Positions 48,990 to 56,575 of a DNA stretch of 64,000 nucleotides are shown in pieces. Where the stretch lies: contig NZ_JACHNE010000001.1 of NCBI RefSeq assembly GCF_014205255.1, forward strand, positions 1,426,001 to 1,490,000, written 5' to 3'. Within the stretch, counting starts at the first letter, position 1. Each line of letters begins with the position of its first letter. The position numbers were made by a program, and so were the translations under genes. This DNA comes from Streptomyces caelestis (GTDB taxonomy: Bacteria > Actinomycetota > Actinomycetes > Streptomycetales > Streptomycetaceae). The notes beneath the pieces were generated by a model. That model did not search any database. It was not told where the DNA came from and saw only the letters and a program-made list of their open reading frames with translations.

Positions 48990-49612
48990 AGGTGCTGCCG
49001 GTCGGCGACGACGCGCTGCTCGTCGAGGTCTCCTCGGGCGACGAGGCCCAGGCCCTCCACGCCGAGCTGCTGCGACGCCGCGCGGAGGGCTCGCTGTCGG
49101 CCCGCGAGATCGTGCCCGCGGCCCGCACGGTCCTCCTCGACGGCCTCGACTCCCCCGCCCGGCTGACCGCCGAACTGACCGCCGCGGAGCTGCCGCCCGC
49201 TCCCCCACGCGCGCGTGAGGCGGTCGAGATCCCCGTGCGCTACGACGGCCCGGACCTGGCCGATGTCGCCGCACACTGGGGCGTGCCCGAGCGGGAGGTC
49301 GCCCGCATTCACGCGGAGACGGAGTTCCGGGTCGCCTTCTGCGGCTTCGCCCCCGGCTTCGGCTACCTCACCGGCCTGCCGCCGCGCTACGACGTCCCGC
49401 GCCGGGCCACCCCGCGCACGGCCGTCCCGGCCGGTTCGGTGGCGCTGGCGGGCCCGTACACGGGCGTGTACCCGCGCTCGTCGCCGGGCGGCTGGCAGCT
49501 GATCGGCACGACGGACGCCGTCCTGTGGGACCACGCGCGCGTGCCGGCCGCGCTGCTGTCGCCGGGCACGCGTGTGCGGTTCGTCCCCGTCGAGCCGGTG
49601 GGGCACCCGTGA
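48986..49612 (+). CDS. pxpB: 5-oxoprolinase subunit B (KipI/allophanate hydrolase subunit 1 family)
   Basis: The 208-residue protein has the subunit-1 signatures 'VGDDALLVEVS', 'FCGFAPGFGYLTGLPP', 'PAGSVALAGPYTGVYPRSSP' and 'GGWQLIGTT'. With PxpC it forms the unit that phosphorylates 5-oxoproline. The ATG at 48986 overlaps the pxpA stop and its TGA overlaps the pxpC GTG, so the three subunits are translationally coupled. Confidence 0.93.
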   Translation: MKVLPVGDDALLVEVSSGDEAQALHAELLRRRAEGSLSAREIVPAARTVLLDGLDSPARLTAELTAAELPPAPPRAREAVEIPVRYDGPDLADVAAHWGVPEREVARIHAETEFRVAFCGFAPGFGYLTGLPPRYDVPRRATPRTAVPAGSVALAGPYTGVYPRSSPGGWQLIGTTDAVLWDHARVPAALLSPGTRVRFVPVEPVGHP

Positions 49613-50478
49613 CCGACCGCGCGCTCGCCGTCGTACGGGCCGGGGCCCTGACCACCGTGCAGGACCTGGGGCGCCCCGGGCACGCCCATCTCGGTGTGCC
49701 CCGTTCCGGGGCGCTGGACCGGCCCGCGGCGGACCTCGTCAATCGGCTGGCCGGCAATCCGCCCGCGGCGGCCGTGCTGGAGACGACCCTCAGCGGCTGT
49801 GCCGTACGCCCCCGTTCGACCGTCACGGTGGCCGTGGCGGGGGCGCCCTGCCGGGTCACGGTGGACGGACGGCCCGTCGCCTGGGGCGCGCCGGTGCGCG
49901 TGCCCGCCGGGGCGCTGCTGGACGTCGGACCCGCCGTGTCGGGCGTGCGCAGCTATGTGGGCGTCTCCGGGGGCATCGCCGTCGAGCGGGTGCTCGGCAG
50001 CCGCTCGACGGACCTGCTGTCGGGGCTCGGCCCGCCCCCTCTCACGAACGGCACGGTGCTGCCCCTGGGCCGGCCGGCGGGCGCGTACGCGTGCGTGGAC
50101 GTCGCCCCGCAGCCGGCGCCACCGGCCGAGCTGGTCCTGCGGGTGACACTCGGCCCGCGCGACGGCTGGTTCACACCGGAGGCCGTACGCGCTTTCGTCT
50201 CACGTCCCTACCGGGTGTCCCCCGCGAGCAACCGCATCGGGCTGCGCACGGAGGGGCCCGCCCTGGAGCGGGCCCGGCCCGGGGAGCTCCCCAGCGAGGG
50301 CATGGTGCTGGGCGCGGTCCAGGTCCCGCCCGACGGCGGGCCGGTGGTGTTCCTCGCCGACCACCCGACCACCGGGGGCTACCCGGTGATCGCGGTGGTC
50401 CGCGCCGCCGACCTCCCGGCCGCGGCCCAGGCGGTTCCGGGCACGCCGGTCCGCTTCGTGGCCGTGCGGCGCCGCTGA
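49609..50478 (+). CDS. pxpC: 5-oxoprolinase subunit C (KipA/allophanate hydrolase subunit 2 family)
   Basis: The 289-residue protein starts at GTG 49609. Subunit-2 motifs are present: 'VQDLGRPGHAHLGVPRSGALD', 'NRLAGNPP', 'SYVGVSGGIAV', 'SSRSTD'-like 'SRSTDLLSGLG' and 'SEGMVLGAVQVPPDG' with 'LADHPTTGGYPVIA'. It completes the PxpABC enzyme. It is the last gene of the operon; 33 bp later the convergent SGNH gene ends. Confidence 0.92.
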   Translation: MTDRALAVVRAGALTTVQDLGRPGHAHLGVPRSGALDRPAADLVNRLAGNPPAAAVLETTLSGCAVRPRSTVTVAVAGAPCRVTVDGRPVAWGAPVRVPAGALLDVGPAVSGVRSYVGVSGGIAVERVLGSRSTDLLSGLGPPPLTNGTVLPLGRPAGAYACVDVAPQPAPPAELVLRVTLGPRDGWFTPEAVRAFVSRPYRVSPASNRIGLRTEGPALERARPGELPSEGMVLGAVQVPPDGGPVVFLADHPTTGGYPVIAVVRAADLPAAAQAVPGTPVRFVAVRRR

Positions 50479-50511
50479 GCCGGGCGGGCCACGTCCGTCA
50501 CCGCCGATCTG

Positions 50512-51399
50512 TCAGGCCACGTCCGGCTGCTCCGCCACCGACAGGGCGGCCAGCGCGGCGGACACGGCGGCGGAGGCCCGTAGATCGAGCCGGGCGCTGG
50601 TGCCCCGGGCCCGGTGCCGGAGCTCGTCGGCGGCCAGGGTCAGGAGCTGGGGCAGCAGGTCGGTGCACCGGCGGGCCACCCAGCCGGTACCGGCCGTGGC
50701 CAGCCACCGCAGGCTCGCCGACCTGGTCGGGCCGGGGAACTCGGGCTCGGGCGAGGGCGCGGGCCCGGTGGCGAGGCCGTGTTCCGCGAGGAGCGTGTGG
50801 AATCGCAGGGCCAGTTGCCGGTGCCCGCGCTCCCCGGGATGCAGCCGGTCCGCGCTCCACAGGTCGCGGTCCGTGATCCACTCGCCCTCGCACGTGTGCA
50901 GGTGCAGAGCTCCGTACCGGTCGGACAGCGCGTGGACGACCGTGTTCACGGCCCGCTGCCGCCGCGCCAGCGGGTGGGCCAGTGCCCCGGGCAGCCCTAG
51001 CATCGTGCCCGGATCGGGCAGGCAGGCGGTGAGCAGGACCGCGCCCTGCCCGGTGAGAGCCGCGTACACCTGGTCGAGCCGGGCCGCCACCCCCTGGATG
51101 TCGAAGGTGCAGCGCAGGGTGTCGTTGACGCCGACGACGACGGACACGAGGTCGGGCCGCAGCTCCAGCGCGGCAGGCAGCTGCCGCTCCAGCACATCCC
51201 GGGTCTGCGACCCGCTCACCGCCAGGTTGGTGAACCGGGCGGGTCCCTCGCCGAGCCCGGCGGCCAGCAGCGCGGCCCAGCCGCGCCACGCCCCGTCGCC
51301 GACGGGATCACCCACCCCCTCGGTCAGCGAATCACCGAGGGCCACGAACCTCGGGGACCCGCCGAACCGGGAAGGCCCCCCGAACCGCACGGGTCTCAT
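50512..51399 (-). CDS. SGNH/GDSL hydrolase
   Basis: The 295-residue protein starts at ATG 51399 inside the stop of the upstream glycosyltransferase gene (ATGA). SGNH blocks: 'ALGDSLTEGVGD' with the nucleophile Ser (block I), an oxyanion Gly in 'NLAVSGSQTRD', 'VGVNDTLR' (block III Asn) and 'SADRLHPGERGH' (block V Asp/His). About 60 C-terminal residues are extra. No signal peptide, so it is probably cytoplasmic. Members are esterases or deacetylases; here a glycolipid or polysaccharide acyl group is a reasonable target because of the two glycosyltransferase partners. Confidence 0.9.
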   Translation of the reverse strand: MRPVRFGGPSRFGGSPRFVALGDSLTEGVGDPVGDGAWRGWAALLAAGLGEGPARFTNLAVSGSQTRDVLERQLPAALELRPDLVSVVVGVNDTLRCTFDIQGVAARLDQVYAALTGQGAVLLTACLPDPGTMLGLPGALAHPLARRQRAVNTVVHALSDRYGALHLHTCEGEWITDRDLWSADRLHPGERGHRQLALRFHTLLAEHGLATGPAPSPEPEFPGPTRSASLRWLATAGTGWVARRCTDLLPQLLTLAADELRHRARGTSARLDLRASAAVSAALAALSVAEQPDVA

Positions 51400-52583
51400 G
51401 CCATGCCCCCCGGCACGAACGGACGCACGGGGACGGCCGCGTCGTGCGCGGCGAGGAACGCGTCGACCGCCGCGTCCCACCCGAAGCACTCCGCACGCGC
51501 GCGTGCCCCCTCGCGCCGGTCCGTCTCCAGGCGCTCCAGCAGCAGGTCCACGGCGTCCGCGAAGGCCTCCCCGTGGTCCGCCGCGACGGCCCCGGCGGAG
51601 CCGATCACCTCCGGCAGCGCGGACGACGCGCTCGCCACCACGGGCGTGCCGCACGCCATGGCCTCCAGCGCGGCGAGCCCGAACGTCTCGGCGGGGCCCG
51701 GCGCCAGGGCCACGTCGGCGGACGCCTGGAGCGCGCCGAGCAGCCCGCGGTCGGAGACGTGCCCGAGGAAGGTGACCGGCAGGGCGCTCTCGCGCGCCCG
51801 CTGTTCGAGCCGGGCGCGCAACGGCCCGTCCCCGGCCACCACCAACACCGCCCGGCGTCCGCGCCGCCGCAGCGCCTCCAGGGCGTCCAGCGCCGTGCCG
51901 GGCCGCTTCTCCACGGACAGCCGCGAGCACATCACGAGCAGCGTCTCGTCCACGCGCGCGTGCCGCGCCCGCAGCTCCGGGTCGCGCAGCGCGGGGTGCC
52001 GCTGCACCAGGTCGACGCCCAGCGGGGCGCGGACGACGTTGCGTGCCCCGATCCGGACGAACTCCCGCTCGGCGAACTCGGTGGTGCACACCACGCGCGC
52101 GTACGTGTGTGCCGTACGGACGTTGAGGGCGTCTGCGGCACGCCGGGCGGCCCCCTCGGGCAGGCCCCAGGTGCGCAGCACGCCGTCGGCGGTCTCGTGG
52201 GAGACCATCACGGCCGGGACCCGGGCGCGCCGCGCCCACTTGCCGGTCCACCTGAGGGTCGTACGGTCGGACACCTCCAGCCGGTCCGGCGCGAGCTCCT
52301 CCAGGAGCCGTGCCACCCGCCGCTTGTCGGTGAGCACGCGGTAGCCGCCGGTGCCGGGCAGCAGCGGCCCGGGGAGGGTGATCACCCGCCCCTGCTCGGT
52401 CTCCCGGTCGGTCATCCGCTCGCCGGGGACCACGAGGACGGGCTCGTGCCCCGCCGCCTTGAAGCCCTTGCCGAGTTCGCGCAGGGCGGTGCGCAGGCCA
52501 CCGGACGCGGGCGCGACGAAGTTGGCGAGCCGGACGATCCGCAGCGACTGGCGGCTGCTGTTGCCGGAACGAGCGTCGTTCAT
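51396..52583 (-). CDS. Glycosyltransferase family 4
   Basis: The 395-residue GT-B enzyme has an N-terminal acceptor domain beginning 'LRIVRLANFVAPASGGLRTAL', and a C-terminal donor domain with 'MCSRLSVEKRPGTALDAL', 'VVAGDGPLRARLE' and the EX7E motif 'AETFGLAALEAMACGTPVVA'. It probably transfers mannose or another hexose from an NDP-sugar at the membrane face. ATG 52583 overlaps the stop of the preceding GT4 gene (four bases), and its stop overlaps the SGNH gene. Confidence 0.88.
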   Translation of the reverse strand: MNDARSGNSSRQSLRIVRLANFVAPASGGLRTALRELGKGFKAAGHEPVLVVPGERMTDRETEQGRVITLPGPLLPGTGGYRVLTDKRRVARLLEELAPDRLEVSDRTTLRWTGKWARRARVPAVMVSHETADGVLRTWGLPEGAARRAADALNVRTAHTYARVVCTTEFAEREFVRIGARNVVRAPLGVDLVQRHPALRDPELRARHARVDETLLVMCSRLSVEKRPGTALDALEALRRRGRRAVLVVAGDGPLRARLEQRARESALPVTFLGHVSDRGLLGALQASADVALAPGPAETFGLAALEAMACGTPVVASASSALPEVIGSAGAVAADHGEAFADAVDLLLERLETDRREGARARAECFGWDAAVDAFLAAHDAAVPVRPFVPGGMA

Positions 52584-53707
52584 GCCGCCACCGCCGTCCG
52601 GCGGGCGGCGAGCACGTTCGCGTAGTGCCCGATCAGCTGGTCCCCGACGGCCGCCCAGGTGCGGCCCTCCACGGTGGCGCGCCCGGCGGCACCGAAGGCG
52701 GCCCGCAGCCCGGCGTCGGCGGCCAGGGCACGCACCGCGTCCCGGACGGCGGTCGCGTCGCGCGGCGGCACCAGCAGGCCGGTGCGCCCGTGGGCGACCA
52801 GGTCCAGCGGCCCGCCCGCGGCGGGCGCCACGACCGGCAGGCCGCTGGCCATGGCCTCCTGCACCGTCTGGCAGAAGGTCTCGAAGGGGCCCGTGTGCGC
52901 GAAGACGTCGAACGAGGCGAAGACCCGGGCCAGGTCGTCACCGGTACGACGGCCGAGGAAGACCGCGCCGGGCAGCGCCTGCTCCAGGCCGGGCCGGCTC
53001 GGGCCGTCGCCGACGACCACGACCCGCACGCCCTCCAGGCCGCAGGCACCGGCGAGGAGTTCGACCTGCTTCTCCGGGGCGAGCCGGCCGACGTAGCCGA
53101 CGATCAGCTCGCCGTTCGGGGCGAGTTCGCGACGCAGGGCCTCGTCGCGGCGGTCGGGCCGGAAACGTTCGGTGTCGACGCCGCGCGGCCACAGCTCGAC
53201 GCGGGGCACACCGTGTGTCTCCAGGTCGCGCAGGGCCGCGCTGGACGGGGCGAGGGTGAGGTCGGCGGCGCCGTGCACGGAGCGGATGCGCCGCCAGGCG
53301 GCGGCCTCTCCGGCACCCATGTACGTACGGGCGTATCCGGCCAGGTCGGTCTGGTAGACGGCGACGGCGGGGGTGCCGAGGCGGGCGGCGGCGGCCATGC
53401 CGCGCACGCCGAGGACGAAGGGGCTGGCGAGGTGGACGACATCGGCACGGTGCTCGATGAGGGTGGCGGCCAGGCGGCGGCTGGGGAGGGCGACGCGGAC
53501 CTGGGGGTAGCCGGGGAGCGGGAGGGAGGGGACGTGGACGACGGGGCACGGCGCGTTGGCGTCGGGTTTGTGCCCGGGCGCGGGGGCCGGGGCGACGACG
53601 ACGGGGGCGTGACCGCGATCGACGAGGTGCCGGGCGGTCTGGAGCGCGCAGTGGGCCACGCCGTTCACATCGGGGGGAAAGGATTCGGTCACGATGACGA
53701 CACGCAT
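52580..53707 (-). CDS. Glycosyltransferase family 4, MgtA-like mannosyltransferase
   Basis: The 375-residue protein opens 'MRVVIVTESFPPDVNGVAH' and contains 'VHLASPFVLGVRGMAAA', 'YQTDLAGYARTY', 'WPRGVDTERFRP', 'VGYVGRLAPEKQVELLA' and EX7E 'FETFCQTVQEAMASGLPVVAP'. This pattern fits the MgtA/PimB-like GDP-mannose-dependent alpha-mannosyltransferases of actinobacteria acting on glycolipids. It is first in the GT4-GT4-SGNH operon, all joined by four-base overlaps. The exact acceptor is unknown. Confidence 0.87.
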   Translation of the reverse strand: MRVVIVTESFPPDVNGVAHCALQTARHLVDRGHAPVVVAPAPAPGHKPDANAPCPVVHVPSLPLPGYPQVRVALPSRRLAATLIEHRADVVHLASPFVLGVRGMAAAARLGTPAVAVYQTDLAGYARTYMGAGEAAAWRRIRSVHGAADLTLAPSSAALRDLETHGVPRVELWPRGVDTERFRPDRRDEALRRELAPNGELIVGYVGRLAPEKQVELLAGACGLEGVRVVVVGDGPSRPGLEQALPGAVFLGRRTGDDLARVFASFDVFAHTGPFETFCQTVQEAMASGLPVVAPAAGGPLDLVAHGRTGLLVPPRDATAVRDAVRALAADAGLRAAFGAAGRATVEGRTWAAVGDQLIGHYANVLAARRTAVAA

Positions 53708-53918
53708 ACCCGTGTTGTCGCCGTGCCGGACGTGGCCGCGTCAACGTGGATCTTTCCGGCCGAGGAACGTCCCATGAGCGTTCTGAGGCGCACCCGCGCA
53801 GGTCAGGCCACGTCCATGCGCCCCTGACCCGCGAGTCATCCCTCGTTCACCCGGGCGGCCTGATTCCGCCCTGGCGTCCTGGCACAAGGGGGGTCACACG
53901 CTCATGCAGAGGAAGGGG

Positions 53919-55337
53919 TCACACAGCGGTTTCCTCGGGACCGATCCGGCTGCGTACCGCCGTCTGGACCTCGGCCTCCTCGGCCGGGTCGGCGGCGAGC
54001 CGGCGCAGGCGCTCGACGACACGGGCGTCTCCGGTCTCGGCGTGCCGGGCGGCGAGCTCGCGGGTGCTCTCCTCGCAGTCCCACAGGCACTCGACGGCGA
54101 AGCCGGTGGCGAAGGAGGGGTCGGTGGCGGCGAGGGCACGGGCGGCCCGGCCGCGCAGATGGGAGGAGGCGGTCTCGCGGTAGATGTGGCGGAGCACGGG
54201 CGCGGCGCAGGCGATGCCGAGCCGTCCGGTGCCGTCGATCAGGGTCCACAGGGTCGGTGCGTCGGGGCCTTCACCCCGTACGGCTTCGCGTAGCGCCGCG
54301 AGGACCAGGCCGCGGTCCTGCGCCCCGCCCCGGCAGGCGAGGACACGTCCGGCGGCGGCGCCCAGCTCGTCCGGGCGCCGGGCCCAGCCGCGCGCCCGGT
54401 CCACGGCGGCGAGCGAGCGCATGCGTTCGAAGGCGTCGACGGCGGCGTCCACGACGACCGTCGAGCCGGTGGCCACGGCGTCCTCGATCAGGCCGAGGGT
54501 GTCGGGATCGTTGCCGTCGGCGAGGTAGCGCAGGGCGGTGCACCGGGCTCCGTCGCCGCCGTCCTTCGCCGCCTGGATGATCTCGGCCCGGTCCTCGGGC
54601 CCCGCCACCGCGCTGAGACAGCGGGCGGCCGGGACATGGAGTGCGGCGCCTCGTTCGAGGCCTTGCTGGGCCCATTCGAAGACGGCCCGCACGCTCCACC
54701 CGGGGCGGGGTCCGGTCGGCCGCATCTGTCGCTGCCAGCGGTCGAAACAGCCCGTCTCGTGGGCGGCACGCACGCGTGTCGCCACGGATTCGCGGGGGTC
54801 CTCGGCCCACAGCCGCCACGGCCGCGGTTCGAAGGCGTCCCGCACGGCGGCGGCCAGCTCGGCGTCACCCTCCGGATCGGCCGGGAACCGCGCGAGGACG
54901 GGAGCGGCGAGGGCGCGCAGGCCCGCGTCGTCGTCCCTGAGGGCGAGTTCGTCGAGGGCCCAGGCCCAGTTGGAGCCCTGGGCGGCGTACCTGCGCAGCA
55001 GTTCGAGCGCGTCCCGCCTGCCGTAGGAGGCGAGGTGCCCGAGGACGGCGAGGGCGAGCCCGGTGCGCGACTCGTCGGTGTCGAGGACGTCCTCGGCGCC
55101 GAAGAGGTGGGCCTCGATCGCGTCCAGCTCGCCGTTCAGGTCGAGGTAGAGGCGGGCGTAGTAGAGGGAGCGGTTCTCCACCTGCCAGTCGTGGCGGGGA
55201 TCGCGCAGCACGCACTGGTTGAGCGCTGCGAGCGCCTCGGGGCGCGGGGCGGTGAGCGCGTGCAGTGTGCCGTCGCCGCGGCCCCGCTGGAGCAGGCCGA
55301 GCAGCGTACCGCTGGGCGCTATGACCGGATCGAACAT
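53919..55337 (-). CDS. HEAT-repeat-like protein
   Basis: The 472-residue soluble protein (ATG 55337, GTGAGG nine bases upstream) consists almost wholly of paired helices: 'DALELLRRYAAQGSNWAWAL', 'RAEIIQAAKDGGDGARCTAL', 'SSHLRGRAARALAATDPSFA' and 'STRELAARHAETGDARVVER'. The repeats resemble HEAT/PBS-lyase repeats, usually protein-binding scaffolds. There are no catalytic motifs or membrane segments. Its partner is unknown. It is monocistronic on the minus strand. Confidence 0.82.
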   Translation of the reverse strand: MFDPVIAPSGTLLGLLQRGRGDGTLHALTAPRPEALAALNQCVLRDPRHDWQVENRSLYYARLYLDLNGELDAIEAHLFGAEDVLDTDESRTGLALAVLGHLASYGRRDALELLRRYAAQGSNWAWALDELALRDDDAGLRALAAPVLARFPADPEGDAELAAAVRDAFEPRPWRLWAEDPRESVATRVRAAHETGCFDRWQRQMRPTGPRPGWSVRAVFEWAQQGLERGAALHVPAARCLSAVAGPEDRAEIIQAAKDGGDGARCTALRYLADGNDPDTLGLIEDAVATGSTVVVDAAVDAFERMRSLAAVDRARGWARRPDELGAAAGRVLACRGGAQDRGLVLAALREAVRGEGPDAPTLWTLIDGTGRLGIACAAPVLRHIYRETASSHLRGRAARALAATDPSFATGFAVECLWDCEESTRELAARHAETGDARVVERLRRLAADPAEEAEVQTAVRSRIGPEETAV

Positions 55338-55636
55338 GGGAAACAGCCTCACATCAAGCGTCGACGCAACCGGGGACGTGTACTACCTGGCCGCGCGACA
55401 ACACGTCGGAGTGCCCGCCGTTTCCTGCTTGCTGTAGACCATCTTCCTCTGCCTCTCGTCGGTGGCCCTTGCGGACCGCTTCACGGCCCGCGCGGTGCGG
55501 CAACATCTGCCCAGCCATCACGTGCGTGAACCACGTCGTCATGATGACTCGGCATTTCCGTCCGCCGCGACCGAATTTCGGCGGCCCCGTCCCGCCTCCC
55601 CCGTTTTCGTTGTTGTACCAGGTCAGACTGGTCGGC
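55338..55636. other. Non-coding gap between HEAT and ankyrin genes
   Basis: About 300 bp with no supported gene. It should contain the promoter of the HEAT gene and the end of the ankyrin transcript. No strong hairpin or operator palindrome was seen. Confidence 0.4.
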
Positions 55637-56029
55637 TCAGTGCTCGCCGAACAGTTCGAGCAATTCCGTCCGGCCGAACATCCGAGCGGTGTCGACGGCC
55701 GAGGGGGTCCCGGCGGACGGGTCGGCGCCGCCCTCCAGGAGGGCCTTGATGACGTCCGTCTCGCCCTTGAAGACCGCTCCCGCGAGCGGCGTCTGGCCTC
55801 GGTCGTTCACCCGGTCGGCCTCGGCTCCGCGGGCCAGCAGCGCGCGTACCGCCTCGGAGTGGCCGTGGTAGGCGGTGAGCATCACGAGCGAGTCACCGCG
55901 GTCGTTGGTGAGGTTGGCCGGAACGCCCGCGTCGACGTACGCCACGAGCGCCTCGGTCTGTCCCCGCCGGGCCAGATCGAAGATCTTGGTCGCCAGCTCC
56001 ACGACCTCGGGGCCGGGGGCTTCGGTCAT
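55637..56029 (-). CDS. Ankyrin-repeat protein
   Basis: The 130-residue protein has three clear ankyrin repeats: 'TEALVAYVDAGVPANLTNDR', 'GDSLVMLTAYHGHSEAVRAL' and 'QTPLAGAVFKGETDVIKALL', with a degenerate fourth at the end. It is soluble and begins at ATG 56029. Ankyrin proteins bind other proteins; the partner is not evident. The divergent smeA starts 299 bp away. Confidence 0.88.
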   Translation of the reverse strand: MTEAPGPEVVELATKIFDLARRGQTEALVAYVDAGVPANLTNDRGDSLVMLTAYHGHSEAVRALLARGAEADRVNDRGQTPLAGAVFKGETDVIKALLEGGADPSAGTPSAVDTARMFGRTELLELFGEH

Positions 56030-56328
56030 CGGCCGGACCGCCTCTCACGTCACACATCGCGTCGGGTGCGTACGCCTGCGAGCGGTGCAGCCGTACGAGT
56101 GAATCGCCAGGGTACTGGCTCGCGCGGCACATGACCCGATGTGCCCGAGGTAAAGATCACCACAGACCTCGCCGAGCGCAACAGCCCAGGACGACCGGGC
56201 CGGGGACCACTCCACCAGCCGGGGGAAATAGTCCGAATTTCACCCAGTTGCACCTTTTGTCGTATGGATACATCCTGTGAGCCTGGAAGTACTCATGGTG
56301 ACTGTCCCCGCGAACCAGGAGAACTCAA
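56030..56328. promoter_or_regulatory. Region upstream of smeA
   Basis: Gene-free 299 bp between the divergent ankyrin gene and smeA. TTGCAC near 56248 followed by TACATC is the best promoter-like pair seen, with short spacing. AGGAGAA lies just before the smeA ATG. In S. coelicolor smeA is a sporulation gene; no WhiA-type GACAC cluster was recognised. Confidence 0.35.
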
Positions 56329-56523
56329 ATGATCCTCTCCATCTCAGGCGTGGTCCTGCTCGGCATCGTCGTCTTCATCTTTCTCCGCAAGGACGGCCTG
56401 AAGGCGTCGCATGCGGTGGTCGCGATGCTCTTCGGCTTCTATCTGGCGAGCACGGCCATCGCCCCGAGCATCAAGGCGGGCGGCGAGAGCCTGGCGAGCC
56501 TCCTCGGCGGAATCAAGTTCTGA
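56329..56523 (+). CDS. smeA: Small membrane protein SmeA
   Basis: The 64-residue protein has two predicted membrane segments ('ISGVVLLGIVVFIFL', residues 4-18, and 'HAVVAMLFGFYLASTAI', 28-44) joined by a basic loop, and ends 'LASLLGGIKF'. Size, sequence style and position before an FtsK-like gene match S. coelicolor SmeA. From memory, that protein acts in sporulation and targets the SpoIIIE/FtsK-like SffA to division septa. AGGAG precedes ATG 56329. Confidence 0.88.
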   Translation: MILSISGVVLLGIVVFIFLRKDGLKASHAVVAMLFGFYLASTAIAPSIKAGGESLASLLGGIKF

Positions 56524-56575
56524 CGATCCCACTCCCCGTACGCATCCCGCCCGTACGCACTCTCTGGAGGCAGCA

